Source: Oxalobacteraceae bacterium
GTDB taxonomy: Bacteria; Pseudomonadota; Gammaproteobacteria; Burkholderiales; Burkholderiaceae_D
Direction: 5' to 3'
DNA: 64,000 bases
NCBI GenBank assembly: GCA_025352145.1
Contig: JANXTY010000044.1
Coordinates: 38,190 to 102,189 of the forward strand
Shown piece by piece: positions 46,441 through 56,044 of the stretch (position 1 is its first letter; each line of letters opens with the position of its first letter). The notes under the pieces were generated by a model. The model made no database searches and was not told the origin of the DNA. It saw nothing but the letters and a program-made list of their open reading frames with translations. The position numbers and the translations under genes were made by a program.

Positions 46441-47280
46441 ATGATTGCGACAACCATTGCCGATGTGATCAAAAGTATTCGGGACTTGCCCTCTTTACCT
46501 GCGGTCATCCTGGAATTAATGGGTAGCATCGACCAGGAAGATGCGAGCATTAAGCAACTGGCCATCAAAATTTCGCAAGATCCTGCACTATCGGCCAAAG
46601 CATTGCGCCTCGCCAATTCATCCTTTTATGGCATGCAATGTATGGTAACGACCATACAGCAAGCGATTGCTGTTTTGGGTTTTGACACAGTACGTACTTT
46701 GGTTACTTCCGCTGCGGTGATCGATAAATTTTCCGGTACCGAGAAAGGTGGATTTAATTATCAGATGTTCTGGAGGCAATCTATCGCTACTGCAATCTGT
46801 GCCAAGTTGTTGGCGCGGCACCAGAAACAACATGAAGATCAGACATTCATGGCAGCGTTGCTACATGATATCGGCATTCTGGTTCTCGTCACGCACTGCC
46901 CGGAATGCTATGTAGAAATCAAGGCCCACCAGACTACCCATGATTGTTCGATGCTCGACGCTGAAGTAGCCATCCTGGGTTTTAATCATGCGATAGTAGG
47001 ACGAAAACTCGCGGAGTATTGGAAATTTCCGTTAGCGATACAAATTGCGATTGAGCATTATCACAGACCGGATTTACAAGAAAAAAATTCTATCGCCTCG
47101 CTCATTTATGTGGCCGATGCAATTGTGTGCGGACTGGATCTGTGTGGCGATGAAAATACGGTGGTTCCCCTTGTATCGTCAGAAATTTGGGATGAACTCA
47201 ATATAGAACCCCCTATATTAATCAGTCTATTCAGGGAGACAGAGCTATTGTTTGAGCAGACTTGCAAGATTTTGCTTTGA
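46441..47280 (+). CDS. HDOD-domain signalling protein
   Basis: A 279-residue protein with AGGTGA 6 nt before its ATG. The HDOD domain (about 15-205) shows LPSLPAVILELMGSI, ISQDPALSAKALRLANSSFYGM and the HD-like HDIGILVLVTH. HDOD proteins resemble HD phosphohydrolases but usually lack full metal sites, and act in signalling with two-component and c-di-GMP systems. It sits between the EAL-REC and kinase genes. Spacers of 163 bp and 166 bp may contain promoters; the first holds a GC-rich stretch I cannot assign. Confidence 0.9.
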   Translation: MIATTIADVIKSIRDLPSLPAVILELMGSIDQEDASIKQLAIKISQDPALSAKALRLANSSFYGMQCMVTTIQQAIAVLGFDTVRTLVTSAAVIDKFSGTEKGGFNYQMFWRQSIATAICAKLLARHQKQHEDQTFMAALLHDIGILVLVTHCPECYVEIKAHQTTHDCSMLDAEVAILGFNHAIVGRKLAEYWKFPLAIQIAIEHYHRPDLQEKNSIASLIYVADAIVCGLDLCGDENTVVPLVSSEIWDELNIEPPILISLFRETELLFEQTCKILL

Positions 47281-47446
47281 GCGCGTGCTCCAACCTGATT
47301 ATTCCCGTTCCATTTTTTCTTTCCGTGGCGAGTAATATATTTCACCGATGGATAGATTGATTTACCGCGATATAGCTACCCATCAGAACCAAGAAAAATA
47401 ATCATCCGACCCAAATATCACGGTGACCTTCGAACGAACAAGTGAG

Positions 47447-48934
47447 ATGACAATGACGATGGAAACGACACGTTCTTCGGAGCATCAGGCTCCTGATACT
47501 GCATCCGAAGTACCACTCCCTTCGGTGTTGGAATGCCTCAATGGGAACCCGGTTCCCGCATTTATCATCAATACGAATCATGTTGTAACGCATTGGAACA
47601 ATGCGTGTGTCGCCGTTACCCAGATCTCTGCGGCAGACATGGTAGGGACCAGTAATCATTGGCAGGCATTTTATAAACACCAACGTTTATTAGTTGTCGA
47701 CTTGATTGTTGCGGGTGCTACAGAGAATCAAGTGACAGATTCTTTCAATGGGAAATACCATTGTTCTTCATTAATTCCTGGTGCCTATGAAGGCGAAGAT
47801 TTCTTCCCCCATCTGGGCAAGAGTGGATTATGGCTATCCTTTTCCGCCTCGCCCTTGCGCGATGCAGAAGGACATATTGTCGGTGCTATGAAGGTATTAC
47901 AGGATGTAACGCAACGAAAATTAGCCGAGCTAAATTTTTCCTATATACAAGACGATTTGGAAAACATGGTTGCACAGCGTACCGCGCAATTGGCTAAGGC
48001 AAATGAATTACTGGAACAAGATATCCCTCAGAGAGAGAAAGCGGAAGAAGAACTGCTGCGTCGCAATGCTGAATTAACGGAGTTGAATGCCAAGCTGTCG
48101 AAAACGCAGGAGCAATTGATGCAGGCCGATAAATTGGCATCTATCGGCCAGCTCGCGGCCGGTGTGGCACACGAAATCAATAATCCTATCGGATATGTAT
48201 TTTCCAATTTCGGCACGCTGGAAACGTATATTCAAAACTTATTCACAGTACTTTCTGCTTACCAGGCGTGCGAGAAATATATTTCATCGCCGGAATGCCT
48301 GGAAAAAATTAAGGCACTCTGTGAAGAGGTCGAGCTTGATTTTTTGAGGGAGGACACGCCCACTCTCATGGCGGAATCTAAAGAGGGCATTATTCGTGTA
48401 CGCAAGATCGTCAAGGATTTAAAAGATTTCTCACACGCCGATGAAGGGCAGGAGTGGCAGTGGGCCGATCTGCATCGCGGTATCGATTCCACGCTCAATA
48501 TCGTGAATAATGAAATCAAATATAAAGCCGAATTAATCAAAGAATATGGTGATCTGCCGGAGGTCGAATGTTTTCCTTCGCAGATTAATCAAGTCATCAT
48601 GAACATCGTGGTCAACGCCGCCCATGCTATTACTGAACGCGGGGAAATTATTGTTCGTACTGGGTGCGAAGGGAACAACATATGGATTGCGATCAGTGAC
48701 ACGGGATCGGGAATTTCAGCCGATAATTTGCAGCGTATCTTCGATCCTTTTTATACGACAAAACCGATTGGCCAGGGGACTGGCCTGGGTTTGTCCTTGT
48801 CGTATGGGATCATTAAAAAACACCAGGGAAATATAGACGTGCAAAGTGAAATTGGCAAAGGCACGATGTTTAAAATTACGTTGCCCATCCGGCAAATCCA
48901 TCAACCGACGAATATGAATAATGCACCCGTATGA
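47447..48934 (+). CDS. PAS sensor histidine kinase 1
   Basis: About 495 residues (start among several ATGs at 47447-47459 uncertain; a GTG at 47423 is possible). A PAS domain (about 25-155) with no membrane segment is followed by a coiled coil, HisKA with phospho-acceptor His242 in GVAHEINNP, and HATPase_c with N-box NQVIMNIVVNAAHAI, G1 DTGSGI and GTGLGLSLSYGII. It would be cytoplasmic and autophosphorylate on His. Its stop overlaps the REC-HD-GYP start by 4 bp, marking the likely cognate partner. It is a paralogue of the kinase at 50325. Confidence 0.92.
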   Translation: MTMTMETTRSSEHQAPDTASEVPLPSVLECLNGNPVPAFIINTNHVVTHWNNACVAVTQISAADMVGTSNHWQAFYKHQRLLVVDLIVAGATENQVTDSFNGKYHCSSLIPGAYEGEDFFPHLGKSGLWLSFSASPLRDAEGHIVGAMKVLQDVTQRKLAELNFSYIQDDLENMVAQRTAQLAKANELLEQDIPQREKAEEELLRRNAELTELNAKLSKTQEQLMQADKLASIGQLAAGVAHEINNPIGYVFSNFGTLETYIQNLFTVLSAYQACEKYISSPECLEKIKALCEEVELDFLREDTPTLMAESKEGIIRVRKIVKDLKDFSHADEGQEWQWADLHRGIDSTLNIVNNEIKYKAELIKEYGDLPEVECFPSQINQVIMNIVVNAAHAITERGEIIVRTGCEGNNIWIAISDTGSGISADNLQRIFDPFYTTKPIGQGTGLGLSLSYGIIKKHQGNIDVQSEIGKGTMFKITLPIRQIHQPTNMNNAPV

Positions 48935-50256
48935 GTGATGACACATCGGACAAAAAAGCACGCATTTTATGCGTTGATGACGAGCCCAGTATCTTATCGT
49001 CCCTGCGTCGCCTTTTCCGTTCGCAGGGATATCACATCCATATCGCCGAGAGTGGTGCGGCCGGGCTGCAGTTGCTGGAAACGGAGCCTATCGACCTGAT
49101 CATTTCAGACATGCGTATGCCTGAAATGGATGGTGCGCAATTCCTTGAAAAGGTGAGGAGCCGTTGGCCAGAGACTATTCGCATGCTGCTCACCGGATAT
49201 TCCGATATTCAGTCGATTCTTGATGCCATCAATCGCGGGGAAATTTTTCGTTACATTACCAAGCCATGGGATGACAACGACATCTTACTGGTTGTGCGTC
49301 ATGCCTTGGAACGTAAGGAATTGGAGCGTGAAAAAAAACGTTTGGAAGAACTCGCCAATCGTCAAAATGAAGAACTGAAAGAGCTTAATTCCAGCCTGGA
49401 ACGAAAAGTCGAAGAGCGAACTACCGAGCTTAAGGTTGCGATGGAAGCCGTGGTTGGCGCTAATGAAAAACTGAAAACCAGTTTCCTCACTTCTATCAAA
49501 GTTTTTTCTGGCATGATCGAAATGCGTAGCGTGCATCTGGCAGGTCATTCTCGCAGAGTCGCCGATTTAGCTCGAAAAATTGCGATGAAAATGGGCCAGG
49601 ACACGCGCGAAGTGCAGGAGATATTTCTCGCCGGTTTATTGCACAACATTGGGAAAATCGCTTTCTCGGATGAGCTAATAGCGATGCCTTTTAATCTCAT
49701 GAATGGGGAGAATCTCGGGTTGTATCGCAAGCACCCCGTGCGTGGCGAACAATTGCTGATGCCACTGGAAGACTTGCGCAATATTGCAAAAATTATCCGC
49801 TCACAGCAAGAGCGTTTTGATGGCCTGGGATTTCCCGACAAGATGGCAGGCCTGGACATTTCTATTGGCGCGCGCATCTTGGCCATATCAAGCGATTATT
49901 ACAATCTTCAAATTGGGGTGATGACTCAACGCCGCCTGGGAGCCGACGAGGCCAAGGCTTTGGTCATGAAAAGTAGTGGCACGCGTTACGATCCGGTAGT
50001 GGTGAACGCTTTTCATGAGGTCACTGGGGGTATACCTAGCCGCCCGGATGAGGTGAAGCAAGGCGTGATGCTGGCGGCCACTCAGTTGGAGCCGGGGATG
50101 ATTATTGCGCGTGATTTGGTTACCAGCGAGGGTTCCCTGCTGTTATCGGCTGAGCATGTGTTGAACGAACGTTTAATTCAGCAGATTCAGGAATTTGACG
50201 TCTCGTTGGATTCCCCGCTTATTGTGCATGTTCGCGCAGATTCAAAAAAATCCTAA
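48931..50256 (+). CDS. REC-HD-GYP response regulator with a degenerate HD-GYP
   Basis: A 441-residue protein. The REC domain (about 10-125) has acceptor Asp60 in IISDMRMPE and Lys in ITKPWDD. A coiled coil (125-190) leads to the HD-GYP domain (about 195-340). Metal and catalytic ligands are changed: the HD pair is His238-Asn239 (LLHNIGKI), the usual HHE is Gln292-Gln293-Glu (SQQERFDG), and GYP is GFP. It is therefore unlikely to hydrolyse c-di-GMP. Residues 384-425 form the same module as the stand-alone protein at 44251. Translationally coupled to kinase 1. Confidence 0.9.
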   Translation: MSDDTSDKKARILCVDDEPSILSSLRRLFRSQGYHIHIAESGAAGLQLLETEPIDLIISDMRMPEMDGAQFLEKVRSRWPETIRMLLTGYSDIQSILDAINRGEIFRYITKPWDDNDILLVVRHALERKELEREKKRLEELANRQNEELKELNSSLERKVEERTTELKVAMEAVVGANEKLKTSFLTSIKVFSGMIEMRSVHLAGHSRRVADLARKIAMKMGQDTREVQEIFLAGLLHNIGKIAFSDELIAMPFNLMNGENLGLYRKHPVRGEQLLMPLEDLRNIAKIIRSQQERFDGLGFPDKMAGLDISIGARILAISSDYYNLQIGVMTQRRLGADEAKALVMKSSGTRYDPVVVNAFHEVTGGIPSRPDEVKQGVMLAATQLEPGMIIARDLVTSEGSLLLSAEHVLNERLIQQIQEFDVSLDSPLIVHVRADSKKS

Positions 50257-50324
50257 GACAATATCGATCATGACGAAAATTAAACGCCGTGCAGTAGGGT
50301 GTCAACGCTGAAGGTCAATGAATC

Positions 50325-51842
50325 ATGGAATTCGAAGATTTTTCGCCGTCCCAGGCTGCTCCCGTTGTTGTCCCGCCGCCCGTTGCCACGAGTGTTAGTT
50401 CCCCTGCCGATAGATTCGATGCGGTCGCTGCAGCCGTTTCTGCCGCAGCCAAAGGCAATTTCAGTGTTCCGTTGCCCGTGGAAGGCAATGACAAGTTATC
50501 CAGCCTGGCGCGTAATTTGCACGTTTTGTTCAAGGCTATGTCGAGCAGAACACCGGCGGCCGACCTCGGCGCATCAACACAGCAAAGTTTGATCAAGGCG
50601 AACGCGCGGCTCGAATATTTGATTGCTAATACGCCGGCCATTATTTATAGCAGCGTGCCGACTGGCGATTTCAAAATGACCTTCGTGAGTGCCAACGCAT
50701 CCCGCGTATTGGGATACCAACCCGAAGACATGGTGGCGGACCAGAATTTCTGGTTTGATCATATTCACCCGGATGATTTGCCTGCTATTTTTTCCAGCCT
50801 CGCGCTGGTATTTGTGGATGGGCAGCGCAGTTACGAATATCGTTTCAAAGCACATGGGGGCAATTATTTATGGATGCACGATACCTTGCGCTTGATCCGT
50901 GATGCGAATGGTGACCCGCTGGAAGTAGTGGGTTCATTGTCTGATATTACGGAAAGAAAGGTGATGGAAGAAGCCCTGCAGCGTGAAGGCGAAGAGCTAC
51001 AACGGTTGGTCACAAAACTTAACGATGCCCAATCCCAGTTGTTGCAATCTGAAAAATTGGCATCTATTGGGCAATTAGCGGCAGGCGTTGCGCACGAGAT
51101 CAACAATCCAGTAGGTTTCGTTAATTCCAATATGAGTGCATTGCGTACTTATGTAGATACTTTATTTACCGTCATCGACCACTATGAAAAAATGTTGGAA
51201 AAATCACCCAATTATGCGGAAATAAAGCCTGGCCTTGAGCGAGTGAAAAAAGACGCGGATCTTGAATTCCTGAAGGAGGATGTGACCCAATTGGTTAAGG
51301 AGTCTATGGATGGATTAAAACGCATCAGGGACATTGTTCAATCGCTCAAGGATTTTTCGCATGTCGGCGAAACGGATTGGCAGATGGCTGATCTGCATCA
51401 TGGCCTCGACAGTACGCTGACGATTGCCAGCAACGAGTTTAAGTACAAAGCGACGGTGGAAAAGCAGTATGGGCAACTGCCGCAAGTCAAATGTCTGGCC
51501 TCGCAATTAAATCAGGTTTTCATGAATCTGCTCGTCAATGCATCGCATGCCATCAAAGAATCAGGCGTGATTACAATTCGTACGGGGTGTACTGGCGATT
51601 GGGTATGGGTTGAGGTTGGTGATAACGGTATGGGCATCCCCGCAGAGAATCTCACCCGTATTTTCGATCCATTTTTTACTACCAAGCCAATAGGTACCGG
51701 CACCGGCCTTGGATTATCTCTGTCGTACAACATCGTTACCAAACATGGTGGCAAGCTCGAGGTAGAAAGTGAGCTTGGGAAAGGAACCCGATTTACGGTG
51801 CGGCTACCCATCCAACAAGGATTGACAACCACCGGAACATAG
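50325..51842 (+). CDS. PAS sensor histidine kinase 2
   Basis: A 505-residue cytoplasmic kinase. An N-terminal Pro/Ala/Val-rich region with a HAMP-like or helical stretch (about 25-95) precedes a PAS/PAC domain (about 100-225; FVSANASRVLGYQPEDMV), HisKA with His257 in GVAHEINNP, and HATPase_c (NQVFMNLLVNASHAI, DNGMGI, GTGLGLSLSYNIV). From the HisKA onward it aligns closely to kinase 1, pointing to gene duplication with replaced sensor parts. It could share the receivers in this cluster. Confidence 0.92.
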   Translation: MEFEDFSPSQAAPVVVPPPVATSVSSPADRFDAVAAAVSAAAKGNFSVPLPVEGNDKLSSLARNLHVLFKAMSSRTPAADLGASTQQSLIKANARLEYLIANTPAIIYSSVPTGDFKMTFVSANASRVLGYQPEDMVADQNFWFDHIHPDDLPAIFSSLALVFVDGQRSYEYRFKAHGGNYLWMHDTLRLIRDANGDPLEVVGSLSDITERKVMEEALQREGEELQRLVTKLNDAQSQLLQSEKLASIGQLAAGVAHEINNPVGFVNSNMSALRTYVDTLFTVIDHYEKMLEKSPNYAEIKPGLERVKKDADLEFLKEDVTQLVKESMDGLKRIRDIVQSLKDFSHVGETDWQMADLHHGLDSTLTIASNEFKYKATVEKQYGQLPQVKCLASQLNQVFMNLLVNASHAIKESGVITIRTGCTGDWVWVEVGDNGMGIPAENLTRIFDPFFTTKPIGTGTGLGLSLSYNIVTKHGGKLEVESELGKGTRFTVRLPIQQGLTTTGT

Positions 51843-52200
51843 CCTTCATGCCGCACATTTTATTCCTGACTTAGGAGCGGCATCTTCCTTGTTCATGAGG
51901 CCTTCGCACAACTTCTTGCGCGACCAAATTTTGAACCTGCTTGCAAGCAGCTGTCGTTCCGCAGGTGGACTGCAACCAGTTGTATATCGCCTCCATTCCG
52001 ATTCGCTTCATTCTTATTATTGTGTATTGCGATTGCCATGTAATGAGCATTGGTCGCCCAATCTGCGCAATGCTATTTGAGTAAGAGCGTTCACCCAATC
52101 GAAATTTTGTCGACAGCGACCATGTAATTTGGTAGGTTCGTACAGTAAGCTGTCGAACTACGATGCGTTATTTTTTTACTCTAACGGATGCCAATAAGTT
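51843..52200 (+). other. Intergenic region upstream of the GGDEF-EAL gene
   Basis: 358 bp. Short frames on both strands lack ribosome sites. It presumably holds a promoter for the large GGDEF-EAL gene; I could not choose a convincing one. Confidence 0.4.
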
Positions 52201-55200
52201 ATGCGAAATAGTTCGTTCCGAGCGCAACAAATCACGGCGTCATTTATTGCATTACTAGGCATCTACGTGATGGTAGGTTGGCTGGTCGGCAGCGAGACAA
52301 TGGTACGGGTGGTACTAGGTTCGGTGTCTATGGGATTAAATACTTCGCTTCTTTTTATCGGTGCGGCCCTGTGTGTATTTCCCCAGTCACGAAAGCGCCA
52401 GTTTGTTTTTAATCCAGATGTGTATGCCTGGTTTTTGGTCATACTTTCCGGCTTGATCCTGGTCGAACATTGGGGTGATATTAATTTAGGCATCGATTGG
52501 GTAGCACTGCACGCACACGTTAAAGATGGGAATTCGCGCCCTGGTCGGGTCTCACCTAATGCATGTATCGGTTTTTTTCTCACAGGTATTGCCTGCTTGC
52601 TATTTAGAAGAATGCGTCCGACTTCTTCCAAGATGCAAAAGGTGTTTGCTGAAGTCCTGGTATACACCGTGCTTGCCATTGGATTGATTGCGGCAATTGG
52701 CTACGTGCTGAGATTGGAAGCTATGTATCGCTTTGCCCAATACAATCGGATGGCCGCCGCCACCGCCGTAGGCATGAGTCTTATCGGTTTCGCCTTATGG
52801 TTACGTCTGTGCCAGGTTTGTCGTGGCAGCAAGCACATACAAAGTCCAGATGACCGGATTGTCAAGGCGGCTGCGGTGATACTCACGATCGTTGCCTTAG
52901 TCACCGGACTGACCGGCTTTGCGATCTTGAAACAGCAATATGAGCAATCAGTATCCGACGCCCTTCTCCGCACAACTAACCTCAGCGCGGGTGCTTTCGA
53001 GGCGCAAATCGATCAACAGCTTGTGATGGTAAGCCTCATTGCAACACGATCCGCCCTGCCGCCATTTTTAAGCAAGCTTAGCGACAATCCACATGATCGG
53101 GAGGCGCGTCGCCAATTGGAAGATTTTGGCCGTAGTTTCTTTTCTTCCGGGGTATCGGGCCTACGTTTTCTGAATGCGCGAGGTGAGGACATACTCGCCA
53201 TTGGTACGATAGCGAGGTCTACTGCGTTGCGCGGCACTCCCATTGGGAGACCACGTTATAAGGCGGCCCTGCTCTGGCAAGATGGCCTGGTATTGGTGGC
53301 TGAGGCGGAGGTCGCATTAGAGGGCCGTGTTGTGGGAAAATTTATCGTCGAACAGCGTATGCCCAGCCTGTCGAAATTACTCTCTTTGTCGCGGCAGGAA
53401 AGCATCTCGACGGATGCACTTATTTGCGCACGCAGAGGGGATGAAGCGGTATGTTTCCCGAGCCGTTTCTATCTAGCCGGAGTACATTTCCCCATGTTTA
53501 AAGAGGGCCAGCCGAATTTAGCTGCGCCGCGTGCGCTGCTAAATCAGCATGGTGTATTTTCGACCGCTGATTTGCGTGGCGTGCAGGTGCTTGCCGGATA
53601 TGCGCCAATTGGCACAACCGGTTTAGGGATTGTGCTGAAAGAGGATAAAAGCGAGCTCAACATTCCTGTTCGTAATCGTTTCAACATATTCCTGGGGTTG
53701 CTTATTCTGATGGTCGGCGGCGGCACATGGGTGTTGCGGCTACAAGTGCAGCCACTTTCCCGCCGGTTAGTGAAAGATCAGCGACGCATGGAAGTTATTA
53801 TTGAGAGTTCGCATGAGGCCTTCATTGAAATCGATCAGGGGGGCACGATTACGGGTTGGAATGCGCAGGCGGAACGTACATTCGGCTGGAGCCGCCCAGA
53901 GGCGTTAGGACAGTCCCTGGTAGAAATCATCATTCCTTATGCGCTTCGCGAAGCGCATAAAAAAGGATTTGCCCAATTTTTAAAAACTGGGGAAGGATCT
54001 GTGCTGGGTAAGCGCATTGAATTGCCTGCGCAGCATCGGAGCGGTGCGGAATTTTTGGTTGAAATCACCATCAGCGCCATCAAGAGCGATGAGGGCTACA
54101 GCTTCACGGCTTTTATGCACGATATTTCTGATCGAAAGAAATCAGAAATCGCCTTGTTGAGTGAAAAAGAACGTCTGCGCGTTACCCTCAATTCTATTGG
54201 CGACGCTGTGATTACTACGGATACGGCAGGTGCTGTGATGTTCCTCAATCCAGTCGCTGAATTCATGACAGGGTGGGAAAACTCGGCGGCTATAGGCCTG
54301 CCATTGTCGACGGTATTCCAAATCATCCAAGAACAGACGGGCGACGTAGCGCCAAATCCGGTCGAGTGTGTCCTCGCCACGGGGAAAATATCGGCCTTGG
54401 CGAACAACACTGTACTGATTCAGCGTGGCGGACTGCGGTTTGCCATCGAAGATTCCGCTGCCCCTATTCGAGATCCGCTAGACCAAATCATTGGTGTTGT
54501 TCTCGTATTTCACGATGTCAGTCATGCACGAAAAATGGCTGCTGAAATGACGTATCAGGCAACCCATGACGCGTTGACGGGATTGATTAATCGACGCGAA
54601 TTCGAGCATCGCGTTGAACTCGCTTTGCAGTCCGCGCAGCAACAGGGCAAGCAACATACTTTGCTTTATCTCGATCTGGATCAATTTAAAATTGTGAACG
54701 ATACCGGCGGTCATGTGGCCGGGGACGAACTACTGCGGCAACTGACGATGCTGCTGCTGGAGAAATTACGTAAAAGCGATACTATGGCACGGTTAGGTGG
54801 CGATGAATTTGGTATATTGCTCGACAGTTGTTCGACGCATCCAGCAAAAAATATCGCTGATACGCTACGTCAAGCAGCCAGGGATTTCCACTTTGTGTGG
54901 GAAGATAAAGTGTTTCCGATTGGACTCAGTATTGGGCTAGTGACGTTCAGCGCCGACTTCACGCTGGCCGATATTTTGCGTATGGCTGACGCCGCATGCT
55001 ATGTCGCTAAAGATAAAGGACGTAATCGCGTTCATGTATTTACCGTCGATGACAAAGAAGTAGCACAGCGTCATGGCGAGATGGGGTGGATCGGCCGCAT
55101 ACAAAAGGCATTGGATGAACAACGATTTGTGCTTTACTCCCAGAAAATACGTCCCCTCGGTGCCGCATCTGAGAGGGAAGATCATTATGAATTGTTATTA

Positions 55201-55824
55201 AGGATGAAGGACGAGGATGGAAGCCTTATACCGCCTATGGCATTCATCCCTGCCGCTGAGCGGTATGGTTTGATGCCCTTGCTGGATCGATGGGTGATTC
55301 AATCCGCTTTTTCTCAACATGCGGGGCGACATCCGGCCGGAACGAGGCAAGGTACCTGCGCCATTAATCTCTCTGCCACCTCGATTTGCGATGAGCAATT
55401 TTTAGAATTTGTCAAAGAGCAGTTTTTACTTTACAGCGTGGTTCCAGCCAGTATTTGTTTCGAGGTGACGGAAACATCGGCCATTGCTAATTTAAGCAAA
55501 GCAGTAGCGTTGATACGCGAACTGAAGGCATTAGGTTGTCGTTTTTCTCTGGACGATTTTGGCAGTGGCATGTCGTCGTTCGCCTATCTTAAACAATTAC
55601 CGGTGGATTATCTGAAGATCGACGGCGGCTTCGTGAAGGATATGATGAGCAATCCGATTGACCACGCGATGGTCGAGTCCATTCATCATATAGGTCATGT
55701 AATGGGAATCCAGACAATTGCCGAATTCGTGGAGAACGACGAAATTTTAGAGGCATTGAAAAAAATTGGCGTAGATTTTGCGCAAGGTTACGGCGTTGAA
55801 AAACCAAGGCCTGCTTGGCAGTAA
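52201..55824 (+). CDS. Membrane PAS-PAS-GGDEF-EAL protein (bifunctional c-di-GMP enzyme)
   Basis: A 1207-residue sensor enzyme. About six hydrophobic segments occupy residues 10-200; another near 225-245 starts a probable periplasmic sensor loop (about 250-490), closed by a segment at about 497-515. Two PAS domains follow (about 525-645 and 655-780). The GGDEF domain has GGDEF at 866-870 and an inhibitory-site RKSD at 857-860. The EAL domain begins with ELLLRM (997) and retains INLSATS, ETS, LDDFGSG, LKIDGG and AEFVE, so both activities look possible. It ends the signalling cluster and is the only clearly intact c-di-GMP enzyme there. Confidence 0.93.
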   Translation: MRNSSFRAQQITASFIALLGIYVMVGWLVGSETMVRVVLGSVSMGLNTSLLFIGAALCVFPQSRKRQFVFNPDVYAWFLVILSGLILVEHWGDINLGIDWVALHAHVKDGNSRPGRVSPNACIGFFLTGIACLLFRRMRPTSSKMQKVFAEVLVYTVLAIGLIAAIGYVLRLEAMYRFAQYNRMAAATAVGMSLIGFALWLRLCQVCRGSKHIQSPDDRIVKAAAVILTIVALVTGLTGFAILKQQYEQSVSDALLRTTNLSAGAFEAQIDQQLVMVSLIATRSALPPFLSKLSDNPHDREARRQLEDFGRSFFSSGVSGLRFLNARGEDILAIGTIARSTALRGTPIGRPRYKAALLWQDGLVLVAEAEVALEGRVVGKFIVEQRMPSLSKLLSLSRQESISTDALICARRGDEAVCFPSRFYLAGVHFPMFKEGQPNLAAPRALLNQHGVFSTADLRGVQVLAGYAPIGTTGLGIVLKEDKSELNIPVRNRFNIFLGLLILMVGGGTWVLRLQVQPLSRRLVKDQRRMEVIIESSHEAFIEIDQGGTITGWNAQAERTFGWSRPEALGQSLVEIIIPYALREAHKKGFAQFLKTGEGSVLGKRIELPAQHRSGAEFLVEITISAIKSDEGYSFTAFMHDISDRKKSEIALLSEKERLRVTLNSIGDAVITTDTAGAVMFLNPVAEFMTGWENSAAIGLPLSTVFQIIQEQTGDVAPNPVECVLATGKISALANNTVLIQRGGLRFAIEDSAAPIRDPLDQIIGVVLVFHDVSHARKMAAEMTYQATHDALTGLINRREFEHRVELALQSAQQQGKQHTLLYLDLDQFKIVNDTGGHVAGDELLRQLTMLLLEKLRKSDTMARLGGDEFGILLDSCSTHPAKNIADTLRQAARDFHFVWEDKVFPIGLSIGLVTFSADFTLADILRMADAACYVAKDKGRNRVHVFTVDDKEVAQRHGEMGWIGRIQKALDEQRFVLYSQKIRPLGAASEREDHYELLLRMKDEDGSLIPPMAFIPAAERYGLMPLLDRWVIQSAFSQHAGRHPAGTRQGTCAINLSATSICDEQFLEFVKEQFLLYSVVPASICFEVTETSAIANLSKAVALIRELKALGCRFSLDDFGSGMSSFAYLKQLPVDYLKIDGGFVKDMMSNPIDHAMVESIHHIGHVMGIQTIAEFVENDEILEALKKIGVDFAQGYGVEKPRPAWQ

Positions 55825-56044
55825 GGGACACTTCATAGATCATAGACGGTGCGGATTAAAAACTTAAATCCAGCATGGCCTAAAAATATCCGTGCGATTG
55901 ATTGGTGCCTCGCCACACTGATGGCTGTGACGTACGTAAATGACCTCACCTTGCAAGTCGTTGTGTCGTAAATTGCCTGATGCATCGACACAGCGAAACG
56001 CAAGGTAGCCGATATCTTCTTGGGTGATTTATCGGAGGTATTGC

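Noticed and set aside
51871..52098. 75-codon frame on the minus strand before the GGDEF-EAL gene
   Set aside because: Starts at a TTG without a Shine-Dalgarno, and its product shows no domain.
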